In this document: one piece after another, positions 10,397 to 21,979 of the stretch
Position numbering within the stretch: position 1 is the stretch's first letter
Layout of the letters: every line of letters begins with the position of its first letter
DNA from: Escallonia rubra
Lineage: Eukaryota > Streptophyta > Magnoliopsida > Escalloniales > Escalloniaceae
Direction: 5' to 3'
DNA length: 64,000 nucleotides
Assembly (NCBI GenBank): GCA_033065855.1
Contig: JAVXUO010001342.1
Span: forward strand, 22,418 to 86,417
Made by a program: the position numbers and the translations under genes
The notes under the pieces: generated by a model
Databases searched by the model: none
Told to the model about the DNA's origin: nothing
Seen by the model: only the letters and a program-made list of their open reading frames with translations

Positions 10397-12080
10397 ATAA
10401 TTAGCAAAAAAATATAAAATCAGCAAATTTGATGAAATTTTCAAAAGCAACACTGGCCAATTATGGATAACTTTTTCATTAAATAAGACATTTTCTTCTG
10501 AACCTGGAAGTGCTAGCGTTAAAAATGTAGAATGCAGACATACCATCCTCTACAAGTCTATTTTTTAATGTATCCTTACCATGAAAACAAGAAAAGAAAT
10601 CGGATGATAGTCAAAAAAATTAGTACTCGAGTGCTCAAGCTTTGTCTATAATCTATATATAAGTGACATTTCTTTTATTTCCTTTTGGCTGCGATATTAG
10701 AACATTGTTGCTTCTAAAGAAAAGAGTAAGCTCTGATCCTATCATATAGTTCACATTTGATATTGCTCGACCAGCACCTCAATTTTGAAAGAAAGAGATG
10801 TAAGGAGCATTGCAAGAAGAGATTAGCCTTAAAGAGGAAGAAATTCTCACATCACCTCATACTCAAGGGTCAATAGCATCTAGCACTGGCGTGATTTCAT
10901 TTTTGACCCCCAGCACCAAGATTTTGAAAATTTTGATTTCTAGCAACAAATAATGGTCAAGATAGCCTTCGACCACACTTCTATTAGTTTCTCATTTCTC
11001 ATGAGCAAAATGGTCTATTTGTCCTAAATAAATGAGCATCCATGTCCTCGCTCAATCTCTCACCTAACTAATCACCTTCGCACCCACACCTCCAACCCAT
11101 GCCAAACCCCCCACCGTGTTACCACCTCAATCCCGCCCATAACCCCTCTCTCAGCCCTTACCAAACATGCACCAAGCTAACATCACCTCAATATAATGGC
11201 GAAACTTTCAAGAGCCACCACCACGTCACTCATCCCCCTACCCTAGCAACACCAGGTTGCTTGACGCTGCATTGACGCTTCGCCTTCTGTGATCGCTCAA
11301 ATCCCTAACTACCATAGCACTTTTAAGGATCTAAGATAGGCATTCATCAGAATACATAAAATGACCAATACCCATCTTTACTTGAAACCCAATTTGATAG
11401 GATCACTAGCCAACTTATTTGATAGGATCACTAGCCAACTTATAACCCAATTATAATGTGAGACCCAGTAATTAGGCTTCCAACCTCAGTATTAGCTTCC
11501 CTAACTTCACATCCCCGCACACAAACACACATACACACACAACCATGTCAACAGGGTCTTGACTATGGGTAAGGCGACCGGTCCAGGTTACAAGTTGGTG
11601 GCTCGGAGGTTGGTGCAGGCTTATGGGTGCGGTGGTAATTGTGGGGTTGACTGGTGGTGCGATGGCTAGTTCAGGTCGTGACTCAGTAAGTGGTGCATTG
11701 GTGCTGGTTATGGGTGCAGTGGTTGATAAACTGAAATTCCAAAGTGGTCTTAAGATTTGAGGTAGGTGATTGTTGGATTATGGTTGTAGGTGCGGTGATG
11801 ATGTCAAATTGGGGTGGTCGTGTGGTGATTGGTGCAGGTTTGTGGGTACAGTGATAGTAGGCACCTCATTTTTATAGTTTTATTTTAATTTTCTTTTATT
11901 TTGGGTGTTGTAGGACTTTATTGGTAATTAAATTATTATTGTGAGTCTAGGCCTAGTAGTATATGATGAGCTTGCCGCCTTCCATTAAACTAGCATTTGT
12001 TGGAATGCCAACTCCCACATCATTAAAGAACACAACCTCAAATACTCCTCAAGTGGGTTTGACGCAGGAAAGCTGTAAAC
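10397..12080. other. unit A segment without recognisable gene
   Basis: The first 75 bp match unit B (18192-18265). From about 10471 the sequence has no counterpart in unit B. Nothing here resembles a protein. A 25-bp tandem duplication lies at 11393-11442, and 11560-11870 is GT-rich (GGTGCGGTGG-like words). Confidence 0.5.
11393..11442. repeat. 25-bp perfect tandem duplication
   Basis: Two adjacent copies of a 25-bp unit beginning TTTGATAGGATCACTAGCC. Confidence 0.9.
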
Positions 12081-12083
12081 TTA

Positions 12084-13107
12084 GGCTCTGTTTGGTACGA
12101 CTTTCAGTTTTCAGTTTTTTTTTCTAAAAAAAAAGAGAAGAGCTTTGGTTTTTTTTTTTACCAGTTTAAAAAACTGGTGACTGTTTGACAGAGTTTATTT
12201 ATAAAAAAAACAGAAAAGTGCAAGCGTTTGATAGGAAAGCTCTTTTGCTTTTTTTTTTTTTATAATTTTTTTAATTTTAACATAATTAAGCATAATTGAA
12301 CAAATTCCATTTTTTTATAATATTTTTTTTTGGATAATAAACAAACAGAGAGAGACTTTCCCCGTCTTCCTTCTTGGGATCTCGGCGGCTTCCGCTCGGT
12401 CGGATGCTGCGCCTATCCTAGTAGCTGGTGGTTGCTTTCTTCGACAGTGATGCTCCAAAGTGACGAGTGGAGCAGCTGGCTGGTCATGCAAAGGACATGC
12501 GAAGGCTGTTTAACTGTTGTTGACATGGAGGTGCTTGCTCTTGGACAACGGATCCATTTTCATACCCGGTTCAGAGATGGAGGCGGTGGCTGTGGTGAGA
12601 GATGAGATCGAGCTCCGCAGATGTGGACTCCCCCAGATGCGATTCGGCCGAAGAGATGAGATCGAGCTCCGTGACCGGCGATGGAGACGGAGAAAGAAGT
12701 GACAGAGGCGGTGACGGGCGATGGAGGTGGTGACCGGCAAGGCTGTGGTCCCGTGAGAGAGATGCGAGCAGAGCAGAGTGGCGATGGAGGCCGGCTGTGG
12801 ACTCCTCTTGTGCGATTCGGCCAAATAGAAGACAACCCTGTTCCTTCTCTTGATTTGGCAGATGTTTTTCCATTTTGCTGCTAGGAAGATTCGAAGCCAA
12901 GATCACTTAAGTGAGCCTTCATTCCCCGTGAAAAGAGGCGTAAAAAAGAGCTTTTAGCTCTTTTGGAAAACCCACTTCCTCTTTTTAAAGAGGTGGGCTT
13001 CTTTAAAAAGAGGTGCAACTACCAAACACTCCAATTTTTTTGGATTTCTCTCCAAATTTTAAAATTGAGCAAAAAAAGAGGTGAAGAAATGGTTGTCAAA
13101 CGGCCCC
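12084..13107. mobile_element. PIF/Harbinger (Tourist-like) element, TTA TSD
   Basis: The 5' end reads GGCTCTGTTTGGTA and the 3' end, reverse-complemented, reads GGGGCCGTTTGACA. These are the GG..CTGTTTGG-type inverted ends of Tourist/Harbinger elements. Trinucleotide TTA flanks both ends (12081-12083 and 13108-13110), the expected duplication. Subterminal AGAGCTTTT/AAAAGCTCT words are also inverted. The 12360-12840 interior is markedly GC-rich, unlike the AT-rich ends, and contains reiterated GAGATCGAGCTCCG and GCGATGGAG words. It may be captured host sequence. No transposase is present. Confidence 0.7.
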
Positions 13108-13110
13108 TTA

Positions 13111-13425
13111 CTCTACTGATAGTGGGCGCCAAGTCCAAAGGTACACTGTTCTCTCAAATACCTTAAAGAGCACGATAGGTACGCACGATTGCCCTAGTTT
13201 TGGGCAATACAATCTGCTACAAGCTCACTTTGACGAATGTCATTCCATTAAAGGAATTGCAATTATAACCACCCCTTTCAACGACATATTATCTTGCCTC
13301 TACCCGATGGATCCCTAAAAAACCCTGCACAAAAATCTTGAATTCATACCAGGAAAAGCAGATGCGGAACAGTTAAGTTCCTTATCTGATGAAGCGGAGG
13401 TGGATAGTGGATACACTGCACAACA
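13111..13425. other. no recognisable gene
   Basis: Short AT-rich stretch between the Tourist-like element and the LINE-associated block. No domain or repeat structure recognised. Confidence 0.4.
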
Positions 13426-14040
13426 ATGAAAGGGGTTGCTCAAATCCGATCTCTGTCTAAAGACCGTGGAACCACCTACTTCATCGATATCCTTTCCTTA
13501 TGGCCATCCATCATCTGGGTATTAGCAATCTGCCTGCGCAGGAAAAAAATCATGGTCTCACCCCTGAACGCCTTTCCCCTGCCTTTATGTGTAAGGCACC
13601 TGATTTCGAAGATATTGACGAATAAAATGCAGATAAAGAAAAAAGTTACCTACTCCTATCACACACAAGCTATCACCCATGGACTCCTCAATGAAAAAAA
13701 TATTGAGAAGAACTCAATCCCAACTCTCGACATGGATGGGTCTCAACAGGATTAATGTAAGCACAAGTTTTCAATCCCCTATCCTCTCTACCACGAGCAG
13801 CAGTGAATCAACTATATTTATGGTAGTTGTTATCAATCAAAGAAGACTCAGCTCTTTCAATCCTGGTGACCTCACTGAGAACCACACGAGGCTGACTTCA
13901 GACACCTCAAGTTATACCTCTGCTCCACTAACTCATCCTTCCACAAAAAGGACTCTGGTTTCTCCTAACCCAAGCTTTGCACCTATATTATTACTCTATG
14001 CTACAACTCCCTTATTGTTAGGTTTTTTCTGCTCTTATTT
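13426..14040 (+). pseudogene. truncated 5' part of the LINE, at the end of unit A
   Basis: From about 13721 on, this block matches 18266-18620, the stretch preceding the LINE reverse transcriptase remnant downstream of unit B (shared ACTCTCGACATGGATGGG and TTTCAATCCTGGTGACCTCA). Here it stops abruptly at 14040, where unit B starts. No long frame is conserved between the copies. Its identity as LINE sequence is inferred from its position beside the reverse transcriptase remnant, not from a recognised domain. Confidence 0.5.
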
Positions 14041-14499
14041 TGACTAACCGGTCGGTTTTCGACATTTTATATTTGGCAACCCAGCTCTCTGGCTAACCGA
14101 CCTATTTTCAACATTTCATTTTTTACTTTCCAGCTCTCTAACATGTTGTTCCTTGAACAAATGTTCAAAAAATTTATTCTTTGCATGCTTGTGCGTGTAT
14201 GCTTGCACGTCATGTTGGTGAATCCAATGACCCTGTAAATATGATACCCGATTCAATAATGTTGTGCATATCAATATGAAATGAATTGCTATATTCGGCA
14301 ATGAATGGCTAGCTGTTTGTGGACATTGTTGGCTCCGGCTTTGAGTGATATCTTTGGAAATCCTTATCCATGTATTTAAGCGACCAGCCACTTGAGGGCG
14401 GCATCGTTGACTCTGGCTCTTAGATATAAGTTCTGATTTTATCAAACTATCTGCCGCTTCAGCATACCATGGCTCTAGCACTCAATTAAATCGTCACTT

Positions 14500-14885
14500 T
14501 GACCGTTAAGCACTCAAATCGATTTGGTGGCTCAGTAACGAGCAAAGTTGTTCCCTGTATTTCTAGATTACCACTTAAATCTATTTAGTGGCTCCGACAT
14601 CTAGTAGTTTCTTCCTCTTGTCTGTTTACCATCTAAATTGATTTTGTGGCTCCGGTTTTTTGGTATATCTAGACGACCATCTAAATCGATTTGGCGGCTT
14701 CAGTATCTAGATAGAGGGCTCTGTCTGCCTACCCGCAAATCAATTTGGTGGCTCTGGCAATGGATAGAGTTATTCTTTTTGCACATCTGACGACCATTCA
14801 AATTGATTTGATGGCTACATAATCATTTTCCAGGTTTTTATAAGTTTTTGTCTATTGACCGTGCAAATAGAATTGGTGGCTCCGG
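14500..14885. repeat. degenerate tandem array, unit B
   Basis: Counterpart of the array at 5377-5775, again about seven copies with a CTAAATCGATTTGG-like core followed by GGCTC. The equal copy number means the array predates the duplication. Confidence 0.7.
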
Positions 14886-15284
14886 TAACAGAGAAATATC
14901 CAAACACTCAACGATCGATCATCGTCGCTATCGTTTCCAGCTTCGAGTAGTATTTCTTGTTCCGAACTATCGTGGTCTAATTTCTTTTCTAAGCATACGT
15001 AGGAAGCCCCATAAAAGTCCGACCTCGTATTAGTATAATTATTCACAAATCTGTCCAGAGTTTTGTTGTCTTTTCCGTACTCTCACTACAAGAATGCGTT
15101 GTTTTCGGTGATGTTTGCCCACCGCGAGCTCTCTCACTGAGGGGCCTTGAAAACACTCTATTTTTGTAGCCATTGCTATTTATTACAGAATTATTGGACT
15201 TTATTATTAATAAAGGTTTATTATCATGGGTGTAGGCCTAATAATATTTCAAACTTAAGTAATTTAATACGGTCCATTAATCAG

Positions 15285-15359
15285 TCCAGTCCAACATTCT
15301 AGTCCAGTCAAGTCCAGTTGTCCAGTCCAACATTCTAGTCCAGTCAAGTCCAGTTGTCT
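15285..15359. repeat. 36-bp tandem duplication private to unit B
   Basis: Two copies of a unit starting TCCAGTCCAACATTCTAG lie within an AGTCCAGTCC-rich stretch. Unit A has the surrounding words (6130-6180) but not this doubled block. Confidence 0.8.
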
Positions 15360-17081
15360 AGTCTAGTCCAGTCAATTACTTGGGCTCAGTCCAGTCCATT
15401 TAAGTGGGTCCATTCCATGTGTCAAGAGTTACTACTTAGAAGATGATATCCAATTATGGTACACCCGTTCTGATAAAATCGAAGATAATTATTGAATTAA
15501 GGGTAGATAATGTCCCGAAATTTGGAAAAACAATTTAAAATTTACGGCATTAATCGGCCGATTTTCGACTAACCAGCCAATTAGTTGACTTCTCTCGGTT
15601 TGCGATTTCTATCAAATATTTTACTTTATCTCCAGATCACAGATTGAGATGGTCGTCTAAATATGGCATTTGGGTTACATTTTTAAGAGTTAACTTTTTC
15701 TCCCTATAGAGTTTTTATAAGGTTTCTCTCTCGAAAGTGGTAGATCATTTCTTAAAAGAATTTAGCATTTCATATTCCTTTCTATATATCTTTCAGCCAC
15801 TTGCATTGTGGATCCTTCACAAAGTGCTCCCGCCGTCTTCTAGGCAAGCGCACTCGCGAGTTATATTTATTGCTTTCTAGGTCTAGGCCACTTTCACATA
15901 ATGGTCTAGAGAATTTCCCTTCCCCGCGATCATATTTCCATTAAGCAAAAACTATAAAAAGAATCTTTTCGATTCATTTCTTAGTTCGAATCTAAGACCA
16001 AAATGTAGGTCGCCTTCCGTTCGGTCCAAATCGAACTACGATGGTTTTGATTATGTTTTGTCCGACTAGATGCGTAGGCCATATGACCACTATTGTCGAT
16101 TTCAAACCAATAAGGAGAGTTGAATTAGGATAAGGAGAGTTGAATTAGGATAAGTTTTATTGTATATTTACATGTTAAAAAGCCAAAAGTAACACATTCT
16201 TGTTTTGTAACTTAGTCCCCGTACCATTTTTCTATTTTTAGACCCTTTTCCAAGATCTGGCGATTTTTTTTTGAGGCGGTTTGCTACATTAGCAGTGCAC
16301 TATTTTAGGAATATAGATGTTACAAAACATGTTTTTAGTACTTAGAGGAATTCAGGTGTAGTGAATTAGATGCGATAACTAATTACTACCAAAAATCTAC
16401 CTAGGAGAATTGAGAAAAAGAAAAAAGAGAGAAGATCGATGTACCTATACAATTTACCTACACGACGTGCCGTTGGGACATCTTTGGCTATAGCTGATTA
16501 AATATCTATCCCCACGATGCAATGCGTGCCAACGAAAATACTAACCGAAAGTATATATGTTCCCACGGCATCAACCGTCAAAATACACTCAGAAACAATA
16601 TTGGAAAAAAAAAAGAAATTAGTTAATCCCCTGCAAAAAAAAAAAAATTTAAAAAGAAAGAGAAATTAGTTAATCCACGGCAATATGCTGACAGTATAAC
16701 CGTAGGATCAAGTCTGAAATACCGTCTGGCATAACTTAGGGTTTTAATTACCCAGAAAAAGCTTCAAAACGCTAATGCTTTTATGCTTTTGGCAGGGTCT
16801 TCCATGGTCTTCAAACGTCTGGCATCTCCCATTTCATGTATCTAACCAAGATTATCCTCCTCCCATATGGGAGGAGGATAAGAATTGTTGGCATATTAAG
16901 TCTATGAGGTCAATGTCAAACATAAGATCTTATACTTATGATATTGCTAGTATCCTGGCAGATTATGAAAACTACTGATTCTAAATTTCTGGTTTTGAAC
17001 ATAGTTTTCACGTCAGCAGTTTAAATAGACGAATGAACATACCAATGTGGGCTACAGCCTGTGTTGCATTTGTTGTATGCC

Positions 17082-17507
17082 ATGACAAGCCTCTATCTCT
17101 TGCCCGTCCTGGCCCTTTGCCTCATTTCAACCACCTCTGCTAACGTGCTGGCTCCATACTACGAGGTTCATGTTGTTAACGCGCTCCCTTACGAAGCTCA
17201 GTTTCTGCAAGTTCATTGCGCGTCTAAGGATGACGATATTGGGTATCACGAGATCTATCTAGGTGAGGAAATTCATTGGCGCTTCAGAGTCGGTATTTTT
17301 CATGCAACCCTTTTCTTCTGCCACTTTTGGTGGAACACAAAGGACAAATCTTTCGTCGTCTTCAAAAAGGAGAATTTCATGGTGTGCCAACATCGTATGT
17401 TTGCATCCACTTTTTACTGCTATTGGTATGTAAGGGATGATGGTTTTTATTTTTCAAACTACTATACCAATAATTCTGCAAATTGGGAAAAAAAGCAAAA
17501 CTGGTAA
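17082..17507 (+). CDS. S-protein homologue (plant self-incompatibility S1 family), copy B
   Basis: Intact single-exon paralogue of the gene at 7916, also 141 residues. By hand alignment without gaps, 116 of 141 residues match (25 differences). The signal peptide (TSLYLLPVLALCLIS), all four cysteines, HCASKDDDIGYH, WRF, FFCHFWW and DDGFYFSNYYTNN are kept. Differences cluster in the middle, in the stretch between FWWN and MFAST (EKENSLMCKRH against KKENFMVCQHR), while the ends are nearly invariant. The ATG at 17082 corresponds to the start chosen for copy A. The product should be secreted with the same fold. Retention of two open frames while surrounding DNA gains insertions and deletions suggests selection, but I have not measured substitution rates. 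Confidence 0.93.
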   Translation: MTSLYLLPVLALCLISTTSANVLAPYYEVHVVNALPYEAQFLQVHCASKDDDIGYHEIYLGEEIHWRFRVGIFHATLFFCHFWWNTKDKSFVVFKKENFMVCQHRMFASTFYCYWYVRDDGFYFSNYYTNNSANWEKKQNW

Positions 17508-17597
17508 CGGCTAACCTTCATTCGCTTGTCTCTAAATGTATAACCCAATGTAAGGATCTATGAATAATAAGATACCAACTTTCTCTCTCTCTCTCAA

Positions 17598-17619
17598 CCC
17601 CCCCCCCCCCCCCCCCCCC
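17598..17619. repeat. poly-C tract (22 C)
   Basis: A CT-rich run followed by 22 consecutive C, just 3' of SPH copy B. Copy A has a CT/GT microsatellite at the same place. Confidence 0.95.
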
Positions 17620-17999
17620 TCCCTCTTTTTGTGTGAGTGTGTCTGCAGACGCGTTTATATGTATATACAATGTTGAAACACCCGATGATAGACGCATCTT
17701 TCTAGAAAAATAGCTGCAAAACAATTTAGTAGGGCTAGGTCTACACTGCTACCCACACTTTTTAGAAATTATCTTTAAGAGAATGCAGTTTTATTTCTAT
17801 AACTTACCTTTGTTTAGAGGCAATCTGTGGAGATGCGACTGTAGCCAAAAGGGATTGTACAAAGTTAGGCTTCACAATACAGATTGATCACCAACCAAAT
17901 GGTTTGATATTTTGTTGCACTTTTATGATTTATTATGGACTACCCTATATGCCTTTGTGGATTCTTTGGAGCCTTTTTTTTTTTCCTTGAACAATTGTT

Positions 18000-18031
<32 letters not shown>
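18000..18031. repeat. (CT)n microsatellite
   Basis: About 16 CT dinucleotides. The equivalent site in unit A (about 8950-8962) is much shorter. Confidence 0.95.
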
Positions 18032-18035
<4 letters not shown>

Positions 18036-18265
18036 CACACACGTACATGCAGCACAGACCCACCCAACTCTGAATCTCCATCACTCCTACCTCGCCAACG
18101 TCGATCACATACATTATTTTGGACAAACATTTTAGGCCACTTTCCTTTCTTTTGCCACCTTTGGCTCTCTACCAACGTTTAACAAACACATAAGTAGCAA
18201 AAATACATACAATCAGCAAATTCGATGAAATTTTCAAAAGCAACGCTGGCTGGTTATGGATAACT

Positions 18266-21060
18266 TCCCAACTCTCGACATGGATGGGCCTCAATGGGTT
18301 CAATGTAATCATAAGTTTTCAATCCCTAAGCCTCTTTACCTCGAACAGCAGTGAATCAACTATATTAATGGTAGTTGTCATCAAGAAGAGAAAACTCATC
18401 TCTTTCAATCCTGGTGACCTCATTGAGAATCACACGCATCTGACTTCAAATACCTTAAGTTATACATCTGCTACCTCCAACGCTCCCAATAACCCATGCT
18501 CCCACTAAAAAGACTCAGGTTTCTTCAAACCCAAGCTTTGCACCTATATTATTACTCTGTGCTACAACTCCCTTATTGCTAGGGTTTTTTTTTTTTTTTT
18601 TTTTTGTGGCTCTTATTTTGGCAACTAGCTTATCTTTCCTATAATAACCCTCACAAATGAAAGCAACCCAAATAGCTTGCCACCTCTAGCCCTAACACCC
18701 CCTCTCAAAAAGAGATGCACCGTTTCTTTTACGAAAATAGATGATGCTCATCACCTTCTATGCAATGCTCAAGCTAGCCTACCCAACCATATGGCACGAA
18801 AAACCATCGTCGCCTTTCTCGACATTTATATTGGCTCCTTGACTATGAAAAACTTTTTTGGACACAAAATATGAAAGCGAAATGGATAAAAGGCGGCAAC
18901 AAAATACCAAACACTTTCATACCACAACTCAGATACACATAGCTCACAACCGAATAAATGGAATATACAGCAGTAACAGTTATTGGTGCACAAAGGAGGA
19001 TGAAATTATGGTTTCCTATGGAAACCACCCATGATGTATCAAAAATGCCGAGAGCTCATGAAACAAGACATCACTTCAGGGGTTCTTTCCTTCCTCAACT
19101 CTGGTCATCTGCTCTCTGAAGCTAACTTCTCTTATATTTCACTAATACTAAAAAACTGAACCTAGGATACCCCTCTGGCTTCAAGCCTACAAGCTTGTAT
19201 AACACTATCTACTGGATATCCTCCAAAGTTCTTGCCAATAGACTTCAAAGAATCGTCCCTTCCAACATTTCTCCTTTTCAAAATGCCTTTGTTAAAGACA
19301 GAACCGTAACTGATAACATCCGCATTGCCCAAGAACTGACCATCTTAATCCGAACCAAAAAGAATGACATGCAAGACCTAGCAGCACTCAATAGACATGA
19401 GCAAAGCTTTTGAGCATTTACGTTGGGATTTCACCCGAGCAGTGCTCATCAAACTTCAACTTCCTCTTCATCGGGTTCGATTCGTCATACAATGCGTTAC
19501 AACTGTATCCTTTGCAATTTTGATCAATAAGTCACCATTCAAGAGAATTCATCCTAAGTGTGATATAAGACAAGAAGACCTAATCTCACATTTTCAATTT
19601 GTTATTTGCTCTGAAGTCCTATCTGCAGCACTAGTCAAAGCAGAATATCTCAAAGGAATATGTGGCATCAAATCAAGCATCTCTGCCCCGCCAATAGATC
19701 ATCTTATGCTTGCAGACGACACACTCATCTTCTTCCAGATTAACTTTCGGAATTGCGAGACTGTCAAACTAATCTTGGATCAATATTGCAATATTTCAGA
19801 ACAAGTCATCAACCTCTGAAAAACGTCCTTATTTTACAGCCCTGACATGCTTGAACATGCCTCAAATTGTCTTAGCATCAAGATCGAAACAAAGTTTGGG
19901 CTATATCTTGGAAGCTCTCTTGATGTTGTGACCAACTGGAGAGATATTTTCCAAGATCTTATCCAAAAAGTTCAGTCTAGGTGTGCCGGTTGGAAGGGAC
20001 ACCTCCTCAATAGAGCTGGACGCGCAACTCTCATTTCTTCGAACACCTACTGGTCTACCATATGCAATCTTCATTTTCCCTGTCTACGTCTGTCAAAAAC
20101 TAAATTCAAATTTTAGTTCCCTTTTTTTTTTTGACCAGTGGCTGTAATAAGCAAAATCTTCATCATGTCCATTGGCACACACTTTGTGGCCAAAGACTAA
20201 TGGAGGTTTAGGTTTTAATGACAAGAGGCTGGAAAATCCTCACTCAGCCGGACCTTCTTCTAGCTAAAGTCTTTCTTGCTAAATACTACAGGCGCCACAA
20301 GTTCCTCCACACATCAAAAACCAACTACTCGTCTTGGGCTTGGAAAAGTATTCAGGCAAGCATCTATCTTCTAAATCTGAGTCTGTCACGGCAAATTGGT
20401 GATGGATCTACAGTGGTTATATGGAAAGACAATTGGATACCTGGCCACCCACCTCATCTCTTGATGCCTTTCAGAACTGTTGCTCCTGAAAACAGAACGG
20501 TCTCAGAGTTTATTTTATCTCGTCATTGGAAGGATCAGGCCCTTCTTGATCTATTTCTAACCCAAATTATTAAGAGAATCAAAGGGATTCAAATCTCCCC
20601 TTTAGGAGCCTCAGACTCACCCATCTAGATCATGAAATTTCAGGGAAAATAAATCGCCTAGATCATGAAATTTCTCAGTCTCAACTGCGTATAATCTTTT
20701 GCACATCGAGAAAATAAATCGCCTAGATCATGAAATTTCAGGGATTTTCTCAGTCTCAGCTAATCCTCCACCCGCCTCCTTGGATTCTCTAGAAGAATCA
20801 ACTCATCATCTTTTCCTTTCTTGCTCCAAGAATACCTCCATTTGGAACTCCTTAAATTTGATTGTACCCCAAAATGTGGGCCATTAATCTTTTAAGGAAT
20901 GGCTCATTGCTTGGATTTCTATCCTCAACTCCTCTCACTCATCTCGGCTTCGTAACATAATACTCGTCACTCTTTGGCGTACTTGGAATTTTCCGAACGA
21001 GGACTGGAATTCAAACGGCATCAGGGCCCTGCGAAGTTAGCTGTATAACACCTACTGGGC
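18266..21060 (+). pseudogene. LINE (non-LTR retrotransposon) reverse transcriptase relic
   Basis: Broken frames on the plus strand give a plant L1-type pol. 19195-19390 carries SSKVLANRLQ..VP and SPFQNAFVKDR..TDNI, the start of the reverse transcriptase domain. 19397-19819 carries MSKAFEHLRW (the first catalytic Asp precedes it) and LADDTLIFF, the [Y/F]xDD box with Leu for the aromatic residue. 19847-20116 and 20218-20628 carry the thumb and the downstream domain (GDGSTVVIWKDNWIPG). The zinc-finger RVT region follows to about 21060. At least five frame breaks and stops, plus a triplicated ATCATGAAATTTC block (20630-20740), make it inactive. The 5' portion (18266-18620) is also present in unit A. 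Confidence 0.85.
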
Positions 21061-21061
21061 T

Positions 21062-21891
21062 GCATACCGGCATTCTCATCAAATAACAGATAAGCAAAAA
21101 AGGATCCAACAAAAAGATCTAGATCTCAGTTACTGTCACTCGACAAATTGCTCCTCCTTTGGGACTGTAACAAATAGAGCTTTTATAGGTTGCCACTTCA
21201 GGACAGATACATATGAGTTTGGGCTCTATATCTGTACATAATCCAAATGGCCAACAAATCATTAAGTTGAAGAAATCCTTCTAGCAAACACACACATAAC
21301 AGTGTCCAAAGGGATTCTAACTTGCATTCTGGATTACTAGTCTTAAGCTTGCACACATTCATCTTCATAGTGATGATGTATTCATCCTTTCTCAGATGCA
21401 CCTACCTAGTACAGCGAGCGCGTAAAAACTGGATTGATAAATGATATTCGTTTTGCGTTAGAGGCATACTATTTCTTCCAGATAAGTCAGGACCGAGGAC
21501 GCTAGGAACAGAGCATAGAAGATCAATATGGCAACGTCGAGGAGAGTTCTTGGAACCCTTAGGGACATTATCACTCCATGGTTTTGGTTGACGGCCGTAT
21601 CATAAACTCTTATGTACATCACAGTTCCCTACTTTTCTTAAAACTTGTTTTAATCTGGTTATATATTCCGAAAACACTTTGTTTTTCTGTGGAAAGTCGT
21701 AACCATGGAAAACGAACTTTTTATTCCAATATGAAAATTCTCATGTTTAACTAAAAAAAAAAAAACGGAAAAGCTTGGATTAATGAAGGAAAACTTTGGA
21801 CCTTAAAGCCTAAACAAAGAACCCAACAATGGAACAGAGACCAAAGCATAGTAGAACTTGTAGACCGAAACACAATGCATAGGAATCTATA
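21062..21891. other. no confident gene
   Basis: A 25-codon ATG frame (21528-21605, starting MATSRRVLGTLRD) stands out because its codon composition looks gene-like beside AT-rich surroundings. It could be a first exon of a gene interrupted by the adjacent Helitron, but there is no partner exon or family match. Nothing else is recognised. Confidence 0.25.
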
Positions 21892-21979
21892 TCTATATTT
21901 ATATAATATATAATAAGCGAAGCGAGAAAGACATTGATGGCTTCTTTACGCGACACATCATCGCTTCTTTATATGACAC

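Larger units (their letters stand above)
4876..14040 (+). repeat. segmental duplication, unit A (9,165 bp)
   Basis: Unit A starts at TGACTAACCG (4876-4885), and the same decamer starts unit B at 14041-14050. Landmarks keep an offset of 9,163-9,165 bp through the first 4 kb, including the SPH start codon (7916 against 17082, offset 9,166). Past the SPH gene unit A contains extra material: a hAT element (9087-10388) and about 3.25 kb (about 10471-13720) that unit B lacks. It ends in the 5' part of a LINE that is cut off exactly where unit B begins. This is a direct tandem duplication. Confidence 0.85.
14041..18620 (+). repeat. segmental duplication, unit B
   Basis: Second copy of the unit, starting with TGACTAACCG. 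It is collinear with 4876-9078, then with 10389-10470, then jumps to the equivalent of 13721, so it lacks unit A's hAT element and about 3.25 kb next to it. The LINE continues beyond the unit, so unit B keeps the original right-hand context. Confidence 0.82.

Noticed and set aside
17518..18175. Minus-strand frames next to SPH copy B
   Set aside because: They cross poly-C and CT tracts and are not conserved in unit A.
21528..21605. 25-codon frame starting MATSRRVLG
   Set aside because: Attractive composition, but too short, without splice partner or recognised family; kept only as a note.
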